The position numbers and the translations under genes are program-made. Shown piece by piece: positions 34,815 to 46,700 of a stretch of DNA of 64,000 nt; the stretch's first letter is position 1, and every line of letters begins with the position of its first letter. Under the pieces are notes generated by a model. It saw only the letters and a program-made list of their open reading frames with translations. It was not told the DNA's origin and did not search any database. The DNA is taken from assembly GCA_013180625.2 (NCBI GenBank), contig SNVD02001360.1:62001-126000 (forward strand). The letters run 5' to 3'. Source of the DNA: Boswellia sacra. Taxonomy: Eukaryota > Streptophyta > Magnoliopsida > Sapindales > Burseraceae.

Positions 34815-35762
34815 AACACCATAGGTTATGCGGCTTCCCTTTTCAGCATACTGCTGCTCATAAGCGGCTTAACATTTTTTAAGTGTTGGTTTTTTGTGGG
34901 AATTTTAATGGTCACCATGTGGGTTGCAATTCTCGCAATTGGACTTACTTATATTTGTAGCATCACGGCTTTCACATTCTCATTATGATCATGCGCGGAC
35001 TCCTGCTGCACGTACTGTAGGGCCTGTAGGCAAGACGGAGCCAAAAAATTTCATTAGTGGAGGCAACTTAAATAAAATAGAACAAGATAATTAATAGAAA
35101 ATATACATATTAAGTTTTTACATTTACTTAATAACTACATAGTTTTCTTTGATTTTATGTTTAAAAAATGTTATATTATATAGTTTTATTTATATCTTGA
35201 TATTATATCTTATTAAAATTTTTTTGATACATCAAAAAATATATACATATAAAGATTTTCAAATTAAAAAAGTAAAAGACATATCCAAAATAAAAGAAGT
35301 TTAGAAAGTTTTCATTAAATATAAAAGACAAATATTATGAAATGATTAAATAAAAAGACAGATTATTTTATACTTCTATAACTCATTGTCCATAGTATGA
35401 AAGTTAGAGTTAAATAAGATAAGTATTTTATATAAAATAATTTAATTTTGTATAATTTATTCAAAAAAGTGATCGATTTACATGTTTAAACAATGATTTA
35501 TATTTAATTATAATTTTAAAAAAATTAATGGTCATATTGGACTCAGTGGGGGCAATTCGTCCCAATGTAGCTCCGTCCCTGCCTGTAGGGTGGGGTGGGA
35601 TAGGGTTTCTTGACTGTTATACTTTTTCTTGGGCATGCCATACGTTTAATGGTATGGATAACAAGGAAAGGAAGGAGATGTTTAAGCTCAAAAGGTCATC
35701 CGCGGCCACATCATGGCGTCTAATGCATCTGTACAAATTAACTCTACATTGCGAAAAAGCAT
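34815..35762 (+). pseudogene. Ankyrin/PGG gene fragment (membrane part only), split by a MITE
   Basis: NTIGYAASLFSILLLISGL and FVGILMVTMWVAILAIGLTY match the second and third membrane segments of the intact gene at 25243-28227 (FGASLTTMLLLISGL, FMAIFSLTMWVAILATG). A stop follows at 34986-34988. After the MITE at 35031-35580, IGFLDCYTFSWACHTFNGMD (from about 35603) lines up with the last membrane segment and tail of the family at DNA level. Everything upstream, including the ankyrin repeats, is absent; the fragment begins right where the hAT-like element ends. Confidence 0.72.
35031..35580. mobile_element. Mutator-like MITE with perfect 9-bp target duplication
   Basis: GCCTGTAGG flanks both sides (35022-35030 and 35581-35589). 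The ends are CAAGACGGAGCC and, on the opposite strand, AGGGACGGAGCTACATTGGG, with inverted similarity extending through AGTGG...GGCAA-type sequence. A 9-bp duplication is typical of Mutator-like elements. The 550-bp interior is AT-rich and non-coding. Confidence 0.85.
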
Positions 35763-35960
35763 AATGTTTCACATCCAAGAATGAATTGCCTTAAAAATTT
35801 TCGTGCCCATATGTCACGTAAGATAATATGTCATTTGTCAAATCGATATGGAACAACACTAGAACAACCGTGCATGTCCACTTAATTTGTATCTTTGTAT
35901 AGTATTCTTACATGTGTGCTTTTCTTGTATTTATCTTCAGTGGTGAAAGCTTTATTCAAA

Positions 35961-36010
35961 GTGTGTGTGTGTGTATATATATATATGTGTGTGTGTGTAG
36001 ACACACACAC
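35961..36010. repeat. Compound GT / AT / AC microsatellite
   Basis: (GT)n, (AT)n, (GT)n and (AC)n runs in succession, immediately left of the next MITE. Confidence 0.85.
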
Positions 36011-36915
36011 AATCTTGCTCTAATACGGGATCCCGCACTTATGTTATATACAGACTTTTAACTTGAACCGTTGGATTCATCCAACATCTAGAAACTATTC
36101 CATTAAAAGCCATAATATTAAATGTTGACTTCCTCTCTCTCTTCTACGATTAAATGTTGACATCCCCTCTCTCTCTCTCTCGTGCGGTGCGATTGCAACT
36201 GCCAGATTATAAATAAAAAACTAAAAAACTCAATGTTGGCACTCTCTCTACTTCAAGTTCAATTTTATCAACCTCTTTCTAATTGATTCTCTCCATTTCT
36301 ATTCCTCCATTTATATATCAGTTTTGTTTCTGCCTTATATTTCTATACTTTATTTCAAATCAAATGGATCACCAAATACATAACTTTTTTGCCCATCTTT
36401 TTATCTCGGCTTTGTATGACGATTCATGACCTAACTTGTGATGCCTTTCTTGGTTTTGTATTTGCTTTGAGTCTATAGACTCTGACCCACCCTTTTGGTT
36501 TCAACATTATTGAGAAACAAAAAAAAAAAAGATGGAAAAGAGATTAAATATTTGCTAGGATGAATAAGTTTTGATTGAGAAGTTGATCAGATGAAAGAGA
36601 AAATAAGGTTCGATTGGATTTTAAGATGAATAACCTGATGTGAAGAAGTATTTTACGGGAATGTGAGAAATATATGGTGAACCGGAGGAACATAAAATCA
36701 AAGGTGAGAGAAATTCATAAGACAGAGAAAATTTTGGGTAAAGTCTCACAGTTGCAGCTGGAAAGAGGATATCAAAGATTCAAAGAGAGGATATTAGCAT
36801 TAAATTGTTAAAGCTTTTCATGGAAGTGTTTGTAGACGTTGGATGAATCCAACGGTTCAAGCTAAAGGTTCGAATATAAACAAAAGTGCGGGATCCCATG
36901 TTAGAGTAGGATTGT
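36009..36915. mobile_element. MITE with inverted repeats of about 77 bp
   Basis: The left arm (36009-36085) reads ACAATCTTGCTCTAATACGG, then GATCCCGCACTT, ending CCGTTGGATTCATCCAAC. The right arm (36838-36915) is its imperfect reverse complement: GTTGGATGAATCCAACGG to AGGATTGT. The interior is non-coding. Both ends lie in GT/AT microsatellites, which hides any target duplication. Confidence 0.8.
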
Positions 36916-36922
36916 GTACGCA

Positions 36923-36923
36923 C

Positions 36924-36955
<32 letters not shown>

Positions 36956-36956
36956 C
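36923..36956. repeat. GT / AT microsatellite
   Basis: (GT)n followed by (AT)n directly right of the preceding MITE; mirrors the repeat on its left side. Confidence 0.85.
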
Positions 36957-37801
36957 GAATAAACCTGATTATACTGTGAAAGCTCTTGTTTATATGATCT
37001 ACAACCACATTTCTTTTTATGGGAGTACTCTAGAACTATTTATTAAGCTATTCTAAATTTTTATTTATTTCATTTTAATATATGACCGGCTGCAGCATCT
37101 TATCTTATGGATGCAGGATTAAATCCAAACTAATTGGAGTGCATATGCAAGTCCTATGTACCAGCTGCTTAGCTAGAGCTTAACCAGTCCATTCGCTTTG
37201 TTATCTTGTGTCTAATTTTTTGCTTAAACTTTTGAAAATTCTAATGCTTTGTATCACTTGTTCTATATTAGGAATCGGCTAGCTAGTAGTTACTCATGAA
37301 TTATTTAATTGATAATCAAATTTTAGATTTTTAACAACAATCCCACACACACTAAAATTTAAACATAAAAATCAATGAAAGAGAGAAAAACTTATATAGG
37401 GCAAATTGATCAGGTCACTTGGCGAATTTGAATTCATATGTCATAAAAATATTTACGAAAATAAAAATATAGCTGAGAAAATGGATTATAAAAAAATGAA
37501 AGATTAAAGTAGACTTTAAGGTATTTTAATTGAATTTTAAAATAAAAATTTCTCATATTAAGTGATTAGAGAATTTAATTCAACTAGTTTTAAGTTTAGT
37601 TTTTTAATCCATCTAGTTGGAACTTCACAAACTCCCGTCTACCAAGTTAATTATGTAAAACAAATTAATGCTTTATGTTACCTAGCTAACTCCGTCGTTG
37701 AAATTTAAAAGTCTTTAAACAAATTTTTCATTTTAATGAGGTCGTACTTATCACTGATGAGGGTACTTCTACCATCTTCTTGATCAAGAGAGAAACTTGG
37801 G

Positions 37802-37914
37802 TACATCCGCTGCAATGCAGCGGACGGCCCAGAATATGCCACGTAGGCATCACATGCTGATGTGGCGCCTACGTGGCGGCCTCTGATTGCATCCGCTGCA
37901 TTGCAGCGGATGTA
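37802..37914. repeat. 113-bp near-perfect hairpin with nested palindromes
   Basis: The ends are a 23-bp perfect inverted repeat beginning TACATCCGCTGCAATGCAGC. Each arm is itself partly palindromic (CCGCTGCAATGCAGCGG). A second, inner inverted repeat pairs GCCACGTAGGC with GCCTACGTGGC. Sequence is GC-rich compared with its flanks. It could be a tiny MITE; no target duplication was found. Confidence 0.8.
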
Positions 37915-38008
37915 TGACAGATTCTCTCCTTGATCAATGAGTAAACATTAATTGTTTAATTTCATGATTGACTGTAAGCTACTCGTGCAGATATTTTATA
38001 ATCATGCT

Positions 38009-38155
38009 TAAACTTTGGGTCAAAATTTGTAGTCTGGCCTAGAAGGTTCAATTGGACTTGAGATAACCCACAAGTAGCCAACAACCCAAAACTGACCTTC
38101 TCATCATCAGGCCTCACCACAATGAGGCAAATGGGCTCTTTTATTGACTCATTAA
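38009..38155 (+). repeat. Inverted-duplicated block A, left copy
   Basis: CTTTGGGTCAAAATTTGT, CAACCCAAAACTGA and CACAATGAGGCAAATGG occur here in order and reappear in reverse complement at about 48595-48745. Divergence is moderate. Confidence 0.7.
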
Positions 38156-39019
38156 GTCAAGCTGGTTTTGCCCTTCGGCCTAGTACATCAAAAGGCCTAG
38201 CCCAACAAATCTGCCTCTGTTGTACATCATATTTTGCATGATACTGACTTTTTCAGCGGTCAACAGCAGCACATCACAATCACATTTGTCCTTATTATCA
38301 AAACTGTCAAATATATATTTCTTAATAAAATTAATCAAAACGTGGAATTTGACTCAAAATACATAATACCAAAACTGTAGAACACAACCTAAAGGATTCT
38401 TTAGTCTTCACTTGATTGTTTAAGAAAGTGCGAGCAAATTAGAGAGAATATGAGAATTAAGAATCCGAAGATTGTTGAAATTTCTGTAAATTATTTGGTA
38501 TATTTCACATTGAAAGAAACTTTAATGTGGTTTAACGATCACATGACACGGGCTTGACCGAAGAAAATCAAATTCAACCAATTCATAAATAATGTCTAGT
38601 CCCTTAACCAAAACTTTTCTTTTATTTTTATCTCTTCATCAGAAAGACAAAATTGTAGATTGAGAGTGATGTGATTTTAAGTAATCTTACTTTAATATTA
38701 GTCCGTTACTTATCCGTTTCCTAGAAAATTAAATGAATAATTGTCTTCTTTCACTTAATACAAGTAAATTTTGTCGTATTGTTCTTGAAATTGGTACTAT
38801 TCTTGCAAATTAATCATGTGGTCGACTAATTGGGATTTATTTCTTCCTCAAGTAAATCGTGGGCCAAAAAAATAATTCAATTTTTTCTGATTTATATGAC
38901 TGAATAGATGCAAATAATGTTATCTCTAGATAAACCGAGTCCAGTGTTTATAGACCTAATCTTAATATGCATGTGAAAGGTAAAATCGGTGACCAATTAG
39001 TAATTGAATTAATCTAGGA

Positions 39020-39655
39020 AGGATGTGGGTGAAGTTGTTGACGTTTCAGTCCTCTGGCCAACAAATTGCAGAGAATGATAAAAAAGCCAATTATCCCACT
39101 TCTACCCAAAGTTTCTTGAAGCTTCCAGTAGGTTTCCACTTCAGTCTCCTGGAAGCTTCCACGAGAATTCCATGAAACTGGAAGAGAAAACCAGAGAAAA
39201 ACTTCAACAATTTGCCAATAAAGAAGATGAGAAGTAGCTAGAAAGTGTATAGTAAATGTGGAAGTATAGAGATTATTAACCTGTTGGCTTTGGTGCAAAC
39301 TTTGACGCTAAGGCTGCGGTGATCACAAAGCAAATCCGAGCAAAGCAAGCACGCTTACGTGTCGGATGAGTTGTTTTGTTGTAGTGAGCAAATTGGCTAA
39401 ATCTCCCCAAACTGACGCTATTGCAAACGTGGAATGCCTTAAATTTAATTAGCTCGTGACAAGTTGTACAAGACAAGGAAGGAAATTGCTTCCTCCATAT
39501 CTCGAGTCTGCCTAGCTAGTGCCTTCTGTTACTTTCTTTCTTACTTTACTTTCTTATTTATTCTATTCCAAGCCAATGGAATTCTACTGTGTGCCACGGC
39601 AAGTGCTTATCGGATCACGAGTTACGACATGTTAGAAGAGGAATAATGCCGTATC
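39020..39655 (+). repeat. Inverted-duplicated block B, left copy
   Basis: About 600 bp of matching words run in reverse complement at 49150-49750: TCTGGCCAAC, CCCAAAGTTTCTTGAAGCTT, TTTGCCAATAAAGAAGATGA, GACGCTATTGCAAACGTGG, GAAGGAAATTGCTTCCTC, TATTCCAAGCCAATGGAAT and AGAGGAATAATGC. No recognisable protein domain in either copy. Confidence 0.78.
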
Positions 39656-39659
39656 TTAA

Positions 39660-42600
39660 GTTGAAAAGAAAGGTTTGATTTGGCAAGCATCAACGTGACG
39701 CTGAAGAATTCAAAGCAACGAACTTGAATTTTGCATGTATTCCCTGGAGGTTTATTCATTTAATTTTAACTTGTCAAAGAGGTAACAATGCGAAATATTA
39801 ATGGAATGCTCGATGTGCCTTTGGAATCTTGAACTAAATTTGTGTATTGGGTTTGCGGATTGAATTACAACAACCATCGAAATCACTCTTTCCTGATTCG
39901 TAAAGAAGGGAGGAAAATGAGTCTATTATTACCTTAATTTTTCCCCCCTTTTTTCATAATGGAATTCTCCATGAAATTTTATCATATTATATATATTTTT
40001 TAGAAAAATTTTAAAATCTAGTATTTATCATATACTGTATCAAATACTATTAAGAACGTTTAAAAATTGTTTTAAATACTCTATCTATCAAATACATTAC
40101 ACAGGGTCATGGTATATACATTTTAAAAAATCAATCATTTTAAATCCACCCAATTTATTGTCATTTTCTGATTTTCACTCATTTTTTTTTTCGATCAAAC
40201 GAACCTAAACGAGAAACAAAAGCTCCAGTGAAGTAAGTGATAACATCACCCAAACCCAACGAACTTCTTCACAGCCAAGTCATCTTAAAATCGTCCACGT
40301 CACCATTCGACCACCCTTAACGTACTTGCAGCCACTAGAATACTCAAGCACATACGTCCAACCGCCCTTACTGACACGTGTCGTGTCCTCACGCTAGCTG
40401 TCTCCACGTTGCATTCTCACAGACACTCCTAAACAAATGGACGGCTTGATGTAATCTCCATCACGATCTCCCTCTCTCTGTCGGTCATCTCAAAGTACAT
40501 TACTAAATAAAATGGTCGTTAATCTGCCACGTATCCCTCGTTTTATTTTTTTAAAAATAAAAGTGAAGCGCGTTGCGTGCCGTATGCCGTGACGGTTGCG
40601 CGTCAATTGAAGACACAGGTGCAGTGTTCCACAGTTTCACTCTAACTGTGCTGAACTGAGCTAGCTCACATAGTAACCAATTTGACGGAAATACCCTTCT
40701 CACCCAAATCTTATTTTTAATGGATATGTAATCTTGCTAGCTATATAATAATGTATTGACTAATCATTTGTTAATTAATTTATATTAATTTTGAAATAAT
40801 GCCAATAGTAAGTACGATTTATAGTATTAGGTGAATCATGATCGATTGAGGTGAGCATTAGTGAAGTTTTTTAAACAAATGATATCGGCTAATAATAATT
40901 GTTTTTTCAATTTAATTATTTCTCTAGGTAGGGTATTTGCTTGGGCTAATGATCTCGTTGATGAGTTTAATATCAATTGCTATGTTGTAACATTTTTTTT
41001 AATTGATATATTATAGAGGATTTTAAGTGATTATATCTTATTTTATCATTTTAATTAATTATTTGATCCAACAAATTTTAATTTGGAGGTTCATATACCA
41101 ACATTAATATTTATATTACTATATCAAATTTTTTTTATTTTGATTAATATAGCAATCCTAAACATTATTATAAATTTGATGTGTTTACTTAAAAGTTTAT
41201 TTTAAATTTTCAATAAGTCATCTCATTTGATTCGATTAGGAGTCAATATCTAATGTTAAAAATTATATTTATTAAAGCCAATTTATCAATTTTCGCACCC
41301 CGGGTGTTTAAATGCAAGTAATGAATTCAAATTTTAAGAAAATATTCCGATCAAATTGGATGAAGAGCATAGATTTTTAAGTTAAGTTTTAAGCAAAAAA
41401 TTTTAGCTAAAAAAGTCCTTAAATATTAAACTATTATTCTATGAACAAATTAACAATCACATTAATACGGGGAAAAAAAACCTCGAACAAGTACATTGCA
41501 AAAAGAAATTAAAAATAATTTTAACTGAATTTGTACCATCTAATTAATTTCAAATTAATATTCAATCTTCAAAACTGGAATGGGCTTTTTAGTAATTAAA
41601 ATTTAATAAAATTCCCTTCTTTGTATTTTCCTTCATGACAACGAAGAGGGTAAACCTCAAAATGGTCCTAGTCACTATTTACCCACGCGTTCAATATTGG
41701 ATGTTTGATGTTTCTTCACATTAATGTGCAGCTGTCCTTCGGTGAGCCAACCAACAAAGAAAAGAAACTTCCAAAAGCCAAGCACAAAACTTAAAAGCGG
41801 CACATCTATGCGCGTGTATGCGTGAGACGTGACTCCAACTCCACAATGTTTAGTAGATGCTAATACTTAAATTTAACACGGGGTTGATAAAAATGTAAAA
41901 TAAAATATTGCGGGCGAAAGGGAAATGAAACTTAATCTTGTGAGCAAGAGAAGTTAAAACTTGCTACAATGTGGAATATTCTCACTTTTGTTTGAGTTGT
42001 TCTAAGTTTTCACCAAAGTGGCAAAATATGCCAAATGGCGATTTTAAAAGGAAAATTGAAAGTGATGCTAGTGTTTTGCCAGCATATTTTTAAGAATAAA
42101 GAATATAATTTGTTTGTTAGTTGTGGGTTTTTTAAGAACCAATTATTGTTAATTTATTAACAATAAAATTATTCAAAAAGAGGACAAATTTAAGAATTTA
42201 AATTGAAGTGGAATAGGTTATGTCAATGTCGAATTCAGTTACACTAAAATGAAAATAATTACATTGAAAAATAAATTTAGATATAAAATTTATTTTCTCA
42301 TCTAGAAAAAGGGTTAAAAGATGAGTTAGTGGGCTAATAAATGTTAAAATACATCTAATTCTCTCCTAACTAATAATTTACCAACCTCAAGCACTCTACT
42401 AAGAAATGGGAAGCAACAAAAACCCCACTATGATGCAAAAATCTTGCTAAGATATTATAGAGATACCAAAACATAATTAAGGCAGTGGAAACTATATAAT
42501 AAAATCTGCATATCATTACACAAAACCAACCTTCTTAGAAGCTCAATTACGCAGTAATTGATTATCAAAATAAAACGTGCTCCACACGCCCTAAAGTCTC

Positions 42601-42720
42601 TCTTAATCTCCAATCTAAGTAGCCCCAAGCGCAAGTAATTCCACCTCTTACCAAGCAAGTCTTGTTGAGTTAAAAAAGTGCAGGCGTACCCTTGTTTTGA
42701 CTTGAATTAGTCAGTCTTTT
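39660..42720. other. Intergenic stretch upstream of the zinc-finger gene
   Basis: AT-rich, no gene seen. A GC-richer patch (about 40300-40420) contains GACACGTGTCGTGTCC, whose ACGTG core resembles an abscisic-acid response element, 2.6 kb upstream of the gene; relevance unknown. Confidence 0.5.
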
Positions 42721-42723
42721 ATT

Positions 42724-42940
42724 CTCTCTCTCTCTCTCTCGTGTATTAGCTCAGTCCGTCACTCACCTTCCCCCCACCCCATCTCCACTACCCTCTTTTT
42801 AGTTGACCGACTTCACTCTTCGTTTTGTATATAAACCCCTCACACTCACTCTTTCCTCGTTCATAACCAAATTATCAAAGTCTCTACCCCCTTTCACATT
42901 CTTGCTCTCTAAGGCTCTCTAGCTTAGCTTAGCTTAGCTA
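42724..42940 (+). promoter_or_regulatory. Core promoter and leader of the zinc-finger gene
   Basis: TATATAAA at 42828-42835 is a good TATA box about 145 bp upstream of the ATG. A CT microsatellite (42724-42740) and a W-box core TTGACC (42803-42808, WRKY-type site) lie just upstream. The leader contains AGCTT repeated three to four times (42921-42940). Roles are inferred from position and motif. Confidence 0.6.
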
Positions 42941-42979
42941 ACTCGTCATTCAACACCGTACTTGAGATTTGTTATTGTT

Positions 42980-43726
42980 ATGGCTCTTGAAGCTCTCAAC
43001 TCTCCTAGTGCTCATGGCCCGGCTCATCAACCCTTCAGCTATGAGGATAGTTGGACTAAGAGGAAGAGATCAAAGCGACCCAGAAGTGAATCTCCTCCAA
43101 CCGAAGAGGAGTACTTGGCTCTTTGCCTTATTATGCTCGCTCGAGGCAGCACCAACAACGACAACACCACCACCACCTCTCATGAAAATAAAAAAGAAGA
43201 AGAACAAGTACAAGTTCCAGAGCCTCCGAGTTTGAAACTTTCTTACGAGTGCACAGTTTGCCACAAGGCTTTCAATTCTTACCAAGCGCTTGGTGGACAC
43301 AAGGCCAGCCACCGCAAGAACGCCACCACCGAGTCATCCACCACCAACACAACCGCAACCACCAGTGCTGACATCAACCCTTACCCTTCCTCCACCACCG
43401 CAAGTGGTGGGAGGAGTCACGAGTGTTCCATCTGCCACAAGACTTTTCCCTCGGGACAAGCTTTGGGCGGTCACAAAAGGTGCCACTATGAAGGCGGCAA
43501 CAATAACAATACTGCAACAACAACAACTACTGTTAGTGCTACAGCTAGTGCCAGTGGGGTCACCCTCTCTGAAGGCGGTGGCTCCAGCAGTCAACGTGGG
43601 TTTGACCTGAACTTACCGGCCTTGCCGGAGTTCTGTTCACAGGAGGTGGAGAGTCCTTTGCCGGCCAAGAAACCCAGATTGTTAATCATGAATCACGATG
43701 CCCAGTTGTTGACTTCTTCTTCATAA
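42980..43726 (+). CDS. C2H2 zinc-finger transcriptional repressor, ZAT10/STZ class
   Basis: Intronless, 248 residues, the usual size for the C1-2i zinc-finger class. Order: nuclear-localisation signal KRKRSKRPR (28-36), Leu-rich L-box [14 protein letters not shown] (43-56), finger 1 [20 protein letters not shown] (91-111 with the last His), finger 2 [20 protein letters not shown] (149-169), and an EAR repression motif DLNLPALPE (209-217). Both fingers have the plant-specific QALGGH helix that contacts DNA. Relatives ZAT10/STZ, AZF and ZPT2 bind A[GC]T-type promoter elements and repress genes in drought, salt, cold and wound responses; that role is inferred by family. The ATG at 42980 is preferred because MALEAL is the family N-terminus; an upstream in-frame stretch has no ATG. 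Linkers are rich in Thr/Asn/Ser from trinucleotide repeats. Confidence 0.95.
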   Translation: MALEALNSPSAHGPAHQPFSYEDSWTKRKRSKRPRSESPPTEEEYLALCLIMLARGSTNNDNTTTTSHENKKEEEQVQVPEPPSLKLSYECTVCHKAFNSYQALGGHKASHRKNATTESSTTNTTATTSADINPYPSSTTASGGRSHECSICHKTFPSGQALGGHKRCHYEGGNNNNTATTTTTVSATASASGVTLSEGGGSSSQRGFDLNLPALPEFCSQEVESPLPAKKPRLLIMNHDAQLLTSSS

Positions 43727-46700
43727 TTAAGATTGATTTTAGATTAAATGAAAAAGATTCTTCATTTTTTATTTTACTTTATTTTGTTTCTTTTTTTAGG
43801 TCTTCTTTATGAGATGAATTGTATCTGTACAGGGAATTGTTCTTTGCAGTGTGATTCATTCATTCTTTTAGTACTCAATATTGTAAAATATTACATCTAT
43901 AATATTTTCCGGAATTTATTAATTTTTAATCTCATCAGCAATTTTTATATATGTTCTTTATTTTAAATTATGGACGGTTGATATTATGCCAACTGAACAT
44001 ACAATTTAAGTTCCGCAGTTGGTTTATGATCAAATTTGTTGTCATAAATAAAACCGAGAATAAGTATAAATCCAAGAATTTTTTTAAAATTCTGTATAAA
44101 TTGAACTTACTCAAAAGTTAAAAATTTGGTTCTAACGTAATAAGTGGATCAGGGATAAAGGTTGAACGTGAAGTGGATTAGTCAAATTGCAAGTTTCTTA
44201 TAAACAAATTGAAGTAAAACAAACCCTTATGCAACTTCATTTCCTTGGTTTTAATCGATAAAACCTCAGTTAGAATTTTTTTTTTTAATTTTTATTGTAC
44301 AAATTCTAAGCGGAATGTACAATAAAAGCAAAGAAAGTACAGCAAAGAAACAGCAGGCAGAGGCAGGGGCAGGGGGCAGTGGCAGAGTGTAGTTGTGAAA
44401 ATAGTGGGTGGCGGTGGTGGAGTTGTGCTTTACAAACAAGAACCAGTCACGAGCTGGCTAGGCTGCCATGTTACGAGTTATAGCTAGATGGAATGGGTTG
44501 AGCTAAGCCAGTGGTCAGTGGGTGACCCTCCCCATGTGGTTCATGCCTTTAATGCACATGTTGGCATCATCAATCTTAATCTCACAGTACAACAAACGTC
44601 TTTTGCGTGGGTTAAGCCACTTATTTGTCAAATGTGCATTTCTTCCCTAAATTATTTATTCATTCCTATCCTATGTCCATTATTCCCACTTTGTAAAGTC
44701 AATTCTTTGCCTTGCTTGTTAGAGGGTGGCCGCCTGCCTTGCTTGCCCACATTATATTTTCTAGAGAAAATACAAAGTCCCCTAGATCCCTCAACCTCCC
44801 CCTCCCCCTTACCCTCACCCTCTTCTTTCTTGATCTTTTCTCTCCGTTTCTCTCGCACCAAACACGGTCTATCAAGTTGTCCACAAGAAAATTTCAGTTG
44901 TTCATACATGGCCACAACGAAACAATCAATACACTACGTTACTCGGACTGACCCACTTCCCCACGAAACTGCTATCAAGTAGAGGAATAGCAACCTCCAA
45001 GTAAAGCCTAATCTGAAGAAGTCTAAACGCAATAGGGTGCCGTGTGATCAATGCCAATTAATTCCGCTCCAAACGTGGCCTTGTGGGGTTATCCATCTTT
45101 TTCTTATAGAATATTATTAGCTTAACAACTAAAACAAAGGGAACAAGAATGTCCTTTCTCGGGTTATCTGTCAATTAATTATGCCTTAATTGGAGTTTAC
45201 ACTACTGAGAACAGCCAGCTAAGACTGCTTTGTTGGACAGTTAAGCAAAAGCTTGGAAATAAGTTCAAAACCAAGCATAATCCTGCACTTGGGCTTCTAT
45301 TAGATTTCTACTATTAGTTTAGTTAACACTATGGGATAAGTGAAGAAAGCGTTTTTAATTATTTGTAAACGTTTGTTTGAAAGCACTTCCTGAAAGGTAC
45401 AGCACGGCCGAAGCAAAATACTAAGTAAAGGATATAGTGTTCTTTGCGTATGGGAAGGTAAAATATGAGAATACGTCTAGGGGGAAGCATAAAAATTTCA
45501 CGTGGGAAATTTTTATAATCCTAGAAATGTTTCTTAAATCGCAAGCTATTAAGCGTTCACACTAGGCCGTTCTACCACGCTAGCCGACATAAAATTTTCA
45601 TCGCATTAAGATTTCTATTTTTACCCTTTCTCGTAAAAATAAAATATAAAATGTTTCTTAATTTTGATATAGAGGGTTCAAAAAAAATATTTTATTTAAA
45701 TTAAAAAAATTCATAATTTTGACATAAATTAAACACTTTATCTAAAATTTTAACTTATAGGTATAAATTTAAACTTTAATATTTGACCTCTAATATAAAC
45801 AAGATTTAATATCAAAATTGTTATAATCGTCTTAATCAGGCTTTAGTCACCCTAATTACCTCTATGATATAGTAGATTGATTGTGTTAAACTCCCCTTAA
45901 GTGACACTCATCGTATAAACTCTTCTTATAATTATCAATCATCTCAAACACGAAAATCAATAATAAGCATCATGGTTAGACAAATGTAGCTTCCACTAAT
46001 TGGTTGAAACAATAAACCTCTTATCTGTATAAACTCTCGTATTTAAGTTTAAAGTATGCACATTTCCTAAGAAACTCTCTTTCTATAGATTTTCTTACAG
46101 TTGACAGCTTCTGTCACTAGAGGAACTCTGGTATGTCAAATTCTAACTTGAGTATCAGAGGGTTGTCATCAACACCATCGACATCCTTAACTGTCTTTTC
46201 TTTTCCCAGCTTCTCAACCTAGCAACCTACAACGGGTTATTCATCTGTCTTCCGACTGCTTGAAATTTGTGCATCAACAAAAACATTTTATAAATCTAGT
46301 AATCTATATTAAGCAAATTAGTCATATCAATTGATGAAGAAAAGATTATTTTATTTACGACTTAAGAATAAAAATCAAAGTTCGTTCCATGAAATTATAA
46401 TCTAATAAACGAGTTCTTATTTCTTAAGAAAATTAACTTATATGGAAATATAAACTTCTTTATTAGACTTGACATTTACTCAATTCAACATAAATATATT
46501 GAGTTTAAACCATAAAATTACATGTAATTTTATTTTTTATTAATTTTCAAGTAAAACGTGAAGGCAAGTATTAATGTTCCAGATCGAATCAGAAGCCTTT
46601 CCTTTTTTACTTAATTTGATCACATAAACCAAGTTGAAAATATGGCGAAATATATATAAAGTTTTTTTTTTATTTTCAAAATTATGGCTGCGGTTTAGTG

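Noticed and set aside
39014..39476. Open frames in inverted block B
   Set aside because: The right copy of block B does not preserve the frames, so coding is not supported.
44488..44982. 164-codon open frame downstream of the zinc-finger gene
   Set aside because: No recognisable domain, odd composition, and it runs over a pyrimidine-rich tract; likely chance.
45570..46270. Possible LTR remnant with composition change
   Set aside because: No paired copy, ends or target duplication found.
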